Positions 54,632 through 64,000 of a stretch of DNA of 64,000 bases are shown in pieces (position 1 is the stretch's first letter; each line of letters starts with the position of its first letter). Below the pieces are notes generated by a model that worked only from the letters and a program-made list of their open reading frames with translations, did not search any database and was not told the DNA's origin. The stretch comes from Mycobacterium sp. GA-1285 (lineage in GTDB: Bacteria; Actinomycetota; Actinomycetes; Mycobacteriales; Mycobacteriaceae). Location of the stretch: positions 1 through 64,000 of the forward strand of contig NZ_LQIS01000002.1 in assembly GCF_001499905.1 (NCBI RefSeq). Direction: 5' to 3'. Both the position numbers and the translations under genes were made by a program.

Positions 54632-57600
54632 TCACAACATAACGGCTACCGGTGGGGCCACTTTGATCGCTGACACATGAGCGGTGCCCTTGCCCGTGCT
54701 GTAGTCGAAAGTGAAGGTCGTCTGGTAGACGGTGCCGCTGTCCACCACCACGTGGCCGGCCGGTCGGCCCGGTAGTTCGATGGTGGTGGGGTGATCCGGG
54801 TCGGCTGGGTCGATCACCGTCACGTGAGTGGTGTACTCGCCTGTCGCGGCGTTTTGAACCTGCGTGGTTTGGTAGACGAGACCGTCGACCGCGACCAAAG
54901 CGGTTGGGCCACCGGATACGTCGACGGTTTGCTGTTGGTCGGGATGAGCCAGGTTGATCACCGTCACATGGGTGGTAACGCCCGCGGCGTCTTGGGTACT
55001 GGTGGTTTGGTAGGCGAAGCCGTCGTCCACCACCACACCACCGCTCGGCTCACTCGACACCTCGGCGATCGGCCGGGCCTGACCGAGGTCGTCCGGGTCG
55101 ATCATCGACACATATGTGGTGAATGTGCTTGTGTCATTGTGGTATTCGTACGTTGTCAGGTAGGCGCGGCCCTCGGCGACCGCCACCTGGCCACGCGGTA
55201 TGCCGGGCAGGGCGGCGCTGGTTTGAGCCGGCTCCGGGGCATCGGGGTCGATCACCGATACCTGGGTGATGAAAGTACCGGTGTCGTCGAAGTAGCCGGT
55301 TGTCTGGTAGACGACGCCGTCGCCCAGCACCACTGGCCCATAAGGCGTTCCGGGCAGATTTGTGCTGGTCCAGGGATTCTCGGGATCATCAGGATCGATC
55401 ACCGACACACGAGTGGCGCTGGTGGTGGGATCGTAGTCATAGGTCGTTTGGTAGGCACGGCCGTCGACCATGACCACACCTCCCTCCGGTCGACCGGCCA
55501 GCTCTGCCCTGGCGGGATGCTCGGTGTCGGCCGGGTTGATCACCGTCACGTAAGTGGTGTAGTCGCCGTTCGCGGCGCTCTCGTCGTAGGTGGTTTCGCT
55601 CGTCTGGTAGAGGAAGCCGTCGGCTACCACCACACTGTCCGTTGAGTAGCCAGGCATGTTGATGACGACGGGATCATCAGGAGCGGTCGGGTCGATGATC
55701 GATACGTAGGTGGTGTAGGCGGTTTCGCCGGTGGTCGGATCGGTAAGCCTGGCCTGTGACGTCTGGTAGGCGCGATCGCCGACCGCCACGATGCCGAAGG
55801 TGGCTTCGCCGGGCAAATCGACCTTGGTGTAATCCTGTGGGTGGGCTGTGTCGATCACCATCACATAACCGCCGTCGGTGCCGTTGACGGTCTGGTACAC
55901 GAAGCCATCAGCCTCTACCGCTTCGCCGACTGGTGCGAACCCGACCAACGTGGCGGTTTTGGGGTTATCGGGATCGGCCGGGTCGATCACCGACACATGA
56001 GTGGTGTAGTTGCCGGTGGTGAAGTCGTAGTCCGCGGTGGTCTGGTAGAGGAAGCCGTCGGCGACACCGACGCCGTATTGGGCTCCGCCGGGAATATCCG
56101 AACTTTCGATCACCGCCGCGGGGGTCGGGTCAACGTTCGCACTGATCGCTTGTTGGGCGGACTTCTCCGTATCGCTGACGGTGACGGTGAAGTGGTCCTG
56201 TTCCACGACGTCCGTGGTGCTGTAGGCGTCGACGCGCTCTCGGGCGGCCGGAGTGTAGGTGAAATGCCAAGTGCCCGTGACCTGTTCGAAGACAGCGTCC
56301 GACACCGTCCCGCTGCCGTCGGCTGGCTGGGTGACAGTGACGAGTAGATCTTTCGGCGCGGTGCGGTCGTCGCTGGCTGTCACCGCGTAGGTGATCGAGC
56401 CGTCGGCGTGGTTGACGGTGCCGGCGTTCACCGACTCGATGACCGGCGCCATGTTGACCGGGGTGTTGGCATCAGTGACGGTCACGGTGATCGAGTCGCT
56501 GCGAGTGTGCGCTTGTCCCGGGCCATGGACGTGGTATCCGGCCGTCGCGTCGGAGGCCGTGATCGTGAAGCTGTCATCACCGCTGTAGCCGGTGTTGGGC
56601 GTGTACGTCCAGGTGCCCGCCTCTGCGTCGATGGACACTGTGCCGTTCGAAGGGGCTCCCGGGCCGGTGGCCGGCACGCTGTAGGTCAGCGCGTCGCCAT
56701 CCGGATCGGAAGCGCCTAGAGTGCCGTGGATCTCGCGGTCGTCGGCATCCTGTTGGCCGGTGGTTTGCAAGTCCACCACCGGCGTGGAGTTGCTGAAGAC
56801 CTGGTTGGTCTGGCGGCGCACGGCCTCCACGAACCCCCACAGCGTCGAGTTGTAGAACGGCGCGCCGGGACCGAAAATCGGGGCGAGGGCCGTGGCGACC
56901 GCATTGACCGCCCGGCTGATGATGGAGCCGGTGAACGCCAGTATGGCCTCGACCGGATCTGGGACAGCCACCGGTGGGGGCGCGGGCTCGTCCAAAGCTG
57001 TGACACCCTCGGCGACGTTGGCCGCCATCGAATTCTGGGTGTCAGCGACTTCGCTCGGACCCGACATTCGCAATCCCAGCTGTCCGGCGTCGGCATCAGC
57101 ACCGTCCAAAGTGGTGAACATCGTTGTGCCTGTGAGGCCGTCCGCGTCACCTGTCGACGGCTGCAAATCACCCTCGCCGGGGAAGAACTTCCGCGAACTG
57201 CCGGGCGGCGTAGACGGCGGCAGGTCAGGATCTGGCGCCGTCGACACCAGCGGTTCAGGATCAACGCTCGGCGTCGACGTGGGTTCTGGCGGCGTGTAAC
57301 CGGGGGTTTCGGACGCACCGGTCGCTTCGACTGCAACGGTGGGCGTAGCTTCACTTACGGCCGTCGGGGCGCTGGACGCAGCCGTTTGCTCGGTCGAACT
57401 GCGAGACGATTCAACCGTCGACCCGCTGATCGTCACCTGAGGGGACCCACCTCCGCCGATCACCGTGGTGCTGTTGCTACCCGTCGTCGTCGTTGTCGTG
57501 GTGGCATTGGACCCGCTCCCTGGGTCACCCGGGTCGCTACCGCCGTCATCGTGCTGGCCTTCGGAACCGGCCGCCGGTTGGGTTTCAGCCAGTTTGGTGT

Positions 57601-57748
57601 CGACCGACGACGTGTCGTCATCCCCACCGCCGGCGGTGCTGGCGCCATCCTCAGCCCACGCCCACCCCGGCGTCGTGGCGACCGCAAACCCCACTCCCAA
57701 CGCCACGGCCAACGCCCCGACCCGACCGACGTACCGTCCATAATCCAC
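54632..57748 (-). CDS. Giant secreted protein with Ig-like and ten-repeat propeller-type regions
   Basis: A 1038-residue exported protein. It has a signal peptide (residues 1-33, VALGVGFAVATTPGWAWA), a long acidic Thr/Ser/Pro/Gly low-complexity region (34-250), a VAEAVRR-type linker, and one or two Ig-like/cadherin-like domains (about 319-550; ASDPDGDALTYSVP, GTWTYTPNTGYSGDDSFTIT). From about 550 to the end come ten repeats of 45-50 residues, each VADGFLYQTT...THVSVIDP-ADPDHP-like, a beta-propeller-like pattern. No enzymatic motif or LPXTG is seen. GTG 57748 has GGGAGGT upstream. Codon and base usage look less GC-rich than in neighbours. Confidence 0.85.
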   Translation of the reverse strand: MDYGRYVGRVGALAVALGVGFAVATTPGWAWAEDGASTAGGGDDDTSSVDTKLAETQPAAGSEGQHDDGGSDPGDPGSGSNATTTTTTTGSNSTTVIGGGGSPQVTISGSTVESSRSSTEQTAASSAPTAVSEATPTVAVEATGASETPGYTPPEPTSTPSVDPEPLVSTAPDPDLPPSTPPGSSRKFFPGEGDLQPSTGDADGLTGTTMFTTLDGADADAGQLGLRMSGPSEVADTQNSMAANVAEGVTALDEPAPPPVAVPDPVEAILAFTGSIISRAVNAVATALAPIFGPGAPFYNSTLWGFVEAVRRQTNQVFSNSTPVVDLQTTGQQDADDREIHGTLGASDPDGDALTYSVPATGPGAPSNGTVSIDAEAGTWTYTPNTGYSGDDSFTITASDATAGYHVHGPGQAHTRSDSITVTVTDANTPVNMAPVIESVNAGTVNHADGSITYAVTASDDRTAPKDLLVTVTQPADGSGTVSDAVFEQVTGTWHFTYTPAARERVDAYSTTDVVEQDHFTVTVSDTEKSAQQAISANVDPTPAAVIESSDIPGGAQYGVGVADGFLYQTTADYDFTTGNYTTHVSVIDPADPDNPKTATLVGFAPVGEAVEADGFVYQTVNGTDGGYVMVIDTAHPQDYTKVDLPGEATFGIVAVGDRAYQTSQARLTDPTTGETAYTTYVSIIDPTAPDDPVVINMPGYSTDSVVVADGFLYQTSETTYDESAANGDYTTYVTVINPADTEHPARAELAGRPEGGVVMVDGRAYQTTYDYDPTTSATRVSVIDPDDPENPWTSTNLPGTPYGPVVLGDGVVYQTTGYFDDTGTFITQVSVIDPDAPEPAQTSAALPGIPRGQVAVAEGRAYLTTYEYHNDTSTFTTYVSMIDPDDLGQARPIAEVSSEPSGGVVVDDGFAYQTTSTQDAAGVTTHVTVINLAHPDQQQTVDVSGGPTALVAVDGLVYQTTQVQNAATGEYTTHVTVIDPADPDHPTTIELPGRPAGHVVVDSGTVYQTTFTFDYSTGKGTAHVSAIKVAPPVAVML

Positions 57749-58034
57749 AGCCGGACCTCCCGCTCCAAAGCGCAGCTAATTGCTTCAAGCTAGCTGACTA
57801 GATCCTGGAAGGAATCAGGGATTTCCCTATGCGTCAATACAAAGATGCTCGCGGAAGCAAACATCGAGACAAACCACGATGTCGCCAAACAAGCCGCAGG
57901 CAACGAGTTGGCGTCGGATTCCCATAAGAACCCACGCTGTGAGGTCATCATTTACAGCCACCTCTGGCTTAATGCAACGACCGCACCCCGAAACGCCGCT
58001 GCGACACAGGGGAATTGTTCGCAACCAAGCTGGA
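57749..58034. other. 286-bp gene-free interval of lower GC
   Basis: No convincing gene. Short ORFs on both strands (57845-58045 and 57827-58024) lack ribosome sites and known patterns. The base composition is visibly richer in A/T than the surrounding genes; the 5' region of the giant gene and its promoter must lie at its left end. Confidence 0.4.
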
Positions 58035-59159
58035 CTAGGGCTTGAACGGGTTGACTGCGAACTGGATCACCCGGTACGGCGACCCGCCACGCGGTCCGGT
58101 GTTCCACTGGCTGACGAACACCCGCACCTCATCCAGCGTCGATCCCGGTGAGATGTACCCGCCGTACGGTTGGGCCAGTCGGTTGCTCTCGGGAGGTCCG
58201 AGGTGGTCAACCGGGTCGGGCCACTCGGACGCGACGACGACGGTGGTCACCGGCGCTGCGCCCAACCCGGTCGGGTCGTCGGCCACCCGCATCTCCATGT
58301 TCCCGGTCGTCGCGTTGAAATAGGACAGCACGGTCTTGCCGTCGATCTGGCGGATGCTCATCTCCCCGACCGCGTCCGGCCACAGCGGCGTCGGCGGATT
58401 GCCCCAGCCCGAATCAACCGACCAGCCTTGCCAACTCGACCGATCCTCGAACTCCTCCGGCGTGGCACGGTACAGCACCAGCGGCGCACTGCGGTCGAAG
58501 TTGTCGGAAACGATGTACACCCACCCGCTGTCCGAGTCGGCGCGCGGGATCGGGTCGTAGTAGCCGCTGATCTGCGACTGTCTGCCGTCGGCGTAGGACG
58601 CCGCGCGCTCGGAGTCCGGCAGTGTCGGCCAATTCCCGCGTGCCGGTACGGCTTTCACCAGCCGCGAGGTCTGCGGCTCCAGCTCCCGCACAGTGGTGAC
58701 CATCAAATAGTTCTGCCGGTTGATCTGTACGACACCCGCCGGCAGCTGCGACATGCCTTCGGACGTCGGATCGGCCAGCAGCGGACGGTCGGTTCCGGTG
58801 ACGCCGTCGTAGCGCACGCCTGCCGGGTCGTCGATGGATTCCGTCTCGACGTGCAATGCGATCGGTGAGAACCAGCCCCCGTAGCCGACTCCCTGTCCGG
58901 CGAAACTGTCGCCGCACACCTGAAGGATGCCACTGGGAAACTCCATGAACTCACACAGATCCGTTGCGCCGATGCCGTAATCGCGCGTCGGGGTTCCGGT
59001 TCCGGCCGTCGGACCGATCCTGATCACCTGCCCGGGCGCCAGCGCCGGCAGCACGGGATCGGGTATCGGCGCCGGCTGGGCGGCGGCACCAACCGCCGAA
59101 ATTGTGTTCCAGCAGACAAAGATCGAGAGCAGCCCTGCTGGAATGCAGTTTCGGCGCAA
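58035..59159 (-). CDS. Secreted DUF4185 protein (Rv3707c-like)
   Basis: A 374-residue exported protein. After a signal peptide (LLSIFVCWNTISAVGAAAQP) the DUF4185 domain has a beta-propeller/glycosidase-like character: ATDLCEFMEFPSGILQVCGDSFAGQG, RPLLADPTSEGMSQLP, SDNFDRSAPLVLYRATPEEFEDRSSWQGWS and WNTGPRGGSPYRVIQFAVNP. DUF4185 proteins are widespread in mycobacteria and nocardiae; some relatives are arabinofuranosidase-type enzymes. The TTG at 59159 is the first usable start. It lies directly downstream of asd with an 8-nt gap. Confidence 0.8.
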   Translation of the reverse strand: MRRNCIPAGLLSIFVCWNTISAVGAAAQPAPIPDPVLPALAPGQVIRIGPTAGTGTPTRDYGIGATDLCEFMEFPSGILQVCGDSFAGQGVGYGGWFSPIALHVETESIDDPAGVRYDGVTGTDRPLLADPTSEGMSQLPAGVVQINRQNYLMVTTVRELEPQTSRLVKAVPARGNWPTLPDSERAASYADGRQSQISGYYDPIPRADSDSGWVYIVSDNFDRSAPLVLYRATPEEFEDRSSWQGWSVDSGWGNPPTPLWPDAVGEMSIRQIDGKTVLSYFNATTGNMEMRVADDPTGLGAAPVTTVVVASEWPDPVDHLGPPESNRLAQPYGGYISPGSTLDEVRVFVSQWNTGPRGGSPYRVIQFAVNPFKP

Positions 59160-59167
59160 GGCAGCGG

Positions 59168-61474
<2,307 letters not shown>

Positions 61475-61575
61475 TGAACAAGCCTTTCAAGTGCTGGGAA
61501 GAATCCCACCAAGGATAAGGGCTGCGCGCATCCTATTTCTTTCGCCCGTGGCGGCCCGACCGGAGCCGAAGGCGA

Positions 61576-62559
61576 TCAGGCCACTCCGGGGAACGGGAAC
61601 GGCTCGGCTTGCTCGAACTTCGAGCTGGCATCACCCGCGTAGATCGTCTTCTCGCCCTCGCCGAGGGGCAGCCGCAGCGTCGGGGCGCCGGGTGAGAAGT
61701 CGAGGTTGCCCAACTCGACCCAGAACGTGTTCGGCGAGAGCGCCGACTCGAAGAAGTACCGCAACGCCTTGTGGTCGACGACCGTGCGCCAACGGGTGGT
61801 CGAGATGTTCGGCTCGTCCGGCGTGGAGATCCCGTATGGCACCGACGCGTTGCGCACGACGCTGAGCACTGTCGCGGCGGCCAGCAGCGGGTCGTCGGTC
61901 TTGGGGACCGCGTCGATGTAGAACGACGCCCGCACGAACCGGTCCGCCGCGCGGTTGGTGCCGGGCAGCATCACGGTGCCGCCGATCTGCTTCCAGTACT
62001 CGCTGATCGCGAGCTGCTTGTCGAAGGTCGGCGAATTCGTCATCACCCGGTACTGGCTGCCGTGGTGGATGACCTGTTCACCGTCGATGTACTCGACGAT
62101 CGCGCTGTCGCCGCTCGCATCGGACATCGCCAGGTGCAGCGTCGCCATCCTCTCCTCGCCGGGCACCTCGGCGGTGGCCACCCGCAACGGGGTCGCGCTC
62201 AGCGCCTGCACGGCCTCGGCGACCGTCGCGAAGTTGTCGAGCACGTACTGGCCCCAAAGGGCCAACGAGACCGCGGGGCCAGCGGCGGTCTCCGCGGGAT
62301 ACTGCGACTCGGCAAGCCACAGGAGGTTGACCACGAGGCCCGCCTCGTTCACGCCATCGGTCGTACTGACGTCGTAGCCGGTCGCGACCACACTGCCGTA
62401 CTTCGACGTCCACTGCGCGGAGCCGTGGCCGGCCTGACCGGTTCGGCGGACACCCCTCGGCAGCGCCCACAGATTCGTCTGGATCTCCGATTTCCAGTCC
62501 ATCGAACGACCGGTGATGTTGCGGTTGTCAGTTCCGAGATAGACGACACGGGTGCACAC
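61576..62559 (-). CDS. Linear-amide C-N hydrolase (choloylglycine hydrolase / Ntn family)
   Basis: A 327-residue Ntn hydrolase. The nucleophilic Cys2 follows the start (MCTRVVYLGTDNRNITGRSMDW), with the RSMDW and NEAGLVVNLLWLAES segments typical of penicillin V acylase and bile-salt hydrolase. It needs N-terminal processing to expose Cys. The substrate could be N-acyl amides such as acyl-homoserine lactones; this is inference. GTG 62559. It is followed by the 150-residue membrane gene; both lie between ask and leuA. Confidence 0.87.
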   Translation of the reverse strand: MCTRVVYLGTDNRNITGRSMDWKSEIQTNLWALPRGVRRTGQAGHGSAQWTSKYGSVVATGYDVSTTDGVNEAGLVVNLLWLAESQYPAETAAGPAVSLALWGQYVLDNFATVAEAVQALSATPLRVATAEVPGEERMATLHLAMSDASGDSAIVEYIDGEQVIHHGSQYRVMTNSPTFDKQLAISEYWKQIGGTVMLPGTNRAADRFVRASFYIDAVPKTDDPLLAAATVLSVVRNASVPYGISTPDEPNISTTRWRTVVDHKALRYFFESALSPNTFWVELGNLDFSPGAPTLRLPLGEGEKTIYAGDASSKFEQAEPFPFPGVA

Positions 62560-62580
62560 GCTGAGCCATCGTATGAGGTG

Positions 62581-63033
62581 TCAGGTGGTGCAGGCCTTTG
62601 ACAGCTCGGCGAGTTTGCGCCGTAGCTGCGTGTCGAGCGCCGACATCTCGTAATAGATCTGCGGAGCGGGGGCACCCGGTGCGCGGGATTCGGTTTCCCC
62701 GCGCGCCTGCGGCATCTTCTGAACGAACAGTCCGGCGAGATCGGCGACTTCCACCGCGGTGAACCGCAGCTCGGGGGTGTCGATCTTGCGCGCGCGCTCG
62801 GAGAGGCCGTCAGCCCATTCCCGGTATGCCAGCTCCTCGGCCGCAGTCGGCGGACCCTCGGCGCCCTCGCTCTTCGCGCTGATCAACTCGTTCTGCTGCT
62901 TGTTGTATTCGAGGAAGTCGAGGACCGGACGGCATTCCTGGGGCGGTTGCTGCAGTTGGCTGTAGACCAGCGCCACGATCGCGATCACCACGACGGCGAT
63001 CGCCACCCACCATCGCCGATCAAGTTTCCTCAC
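62581..63033 (-). CDS. Small anchored protein with extracytoplasmic helical domain
   Basis: A 150-residue protein with one N-terminal helix (WWVAIAVVVIAIVALVYSQL) and a hydrophilic domain (ECRPVLDFLEYNKQQNELISAKSEG, then AEELAYREWADGLSERARKIDTPELR) that looks helical, with two cysteines (ECRP and SKACTT). It is exported or anchored; no known family. GTG 63033 gives KLDRRWW just before the helix. It lies upstream of the Ntn hydrolase and could be cotranscribed with it. Confidence 0.7.
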   Translation of the reverse strand: MRKLDRRWWVAIAVVVIAIVALVYSQLQQPPQECRPVLDFLEYNKQQNELISAKSEGAEGPPTAAEELAYREWADGLSERARKIDTPELRFTAVEVADLAGLFVQKMPQARGETESRAPGAPAPQIYYEMSALDTQLRRKLAELSKACTT

Positions 63034-63047
63034 CGCCGCAACTCTAG

Positions 63048-64000
<953 letters not shown>

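Noticed and set aside
54791..55645. 284-residue forward ORF within the giant repeat gene
   Set aside because: The repeated VDHRH motifs are simply the reverse complement of the repeats encoded on the other strand.
57827..58045. Small ORFs in the gap left of the DUF4185 gene
   Set aside because: No ribosome site, no recognisable motif, and both cover low-complexity AT-richer sequence.

Overview
This is a high-GC actinobacterial chromosome segment from a mycobacterium, most likely a rapid-growing Mycolicibacterium-type species. The gene order follows the M. tuberculosis stretch Rv3651 to Rv3710 (recalled from memory, not searched): tad/Flp locus and ssd, acs, ephE, marP, nth, crp, a Get3/ArsA-like pair, whiB4, ponA2, a tRNA-Pro, moxR2, glpK, the ergothioneine operon, asd/ask and leuA. 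It is not M. tuberculosis itself. The dpp transporter genes (between Rv3662c and acs) and cyp137 with its neighbours are absent, and other genes occupy some of those positions. I see no insertion sequence, prophage or CRISPR array.

Layout. 0-5.6 kb: a PAS/GAF-like protein faces a reverse-strand Tad pilus/secretion operon (Ssd, TadA, TadB, TadC, Flp pilin, two TadE-like proteins). 5.7-7.3 kb: two small RNAs, 6C/B11 and the Ms1/MTS2823 RNA, flank a HAD phosphatase. 7.3-21 kb: conserved housekeeping genes, namely acetyl-CoA synthetase, secreted and membrane serine proteases, NUDIX, thioredoxin-like protein, endonuclease III, CRP, MBL and RidA proteins, paired ArsA/Get3-like ATPases and WhiB4. 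21-26.4 kb: PonA2, a phosphoesterase, a cysteine-synthase-like enzyme and tRNA-Pro(CGG). 26.5-29.4 kb: an accessory block with a haem-oxygenase-like iron enzyme, a CDGSH Fe-S protein, a PrmC-like methyltransferase and a catalase-fold-like protein. 29.4-38 kb: an F420 oxidoreductase, a YqeY protein, and a MoxR/DUF58/DUF4129/DUF4350 operon with SpoIIM and RDD membrane proteins. 38-46 kb: glycerol kinase, methyltransferase, acyltransferase, catalase, MBL protein and a GCS2-type ligase. 46-51.5 kb: the egtABCDE operon for ergothioneine. 51.6-59 kb: secreted or envelope proteins, Ohr, an MpaB/Lcp-like oxygenase and a 1038-residue secreted repeat protein. 59-64 kb: asd, ask, an Ntn hydrolase, a small membrane protein, and leuA behind a leucine leader peptide; leuA runs off the window.

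Most operons are tightly packed, with ATGA/GTGA start-stop overlaps. Many single genes have a TANNNT box about 7 nt before the start codon, which indicates leaderless transcription. Three convergent gene pairs share one CTAG as overlapping stop codons. The least explained items are the giant secreted ten-repeat protein, the 26.5-29.4 kb block, the GCS2 paralogue beside egtABCDE, the repeat-extended EgtB tail, and the two TadE-like genes that lack a recognisable start codon.
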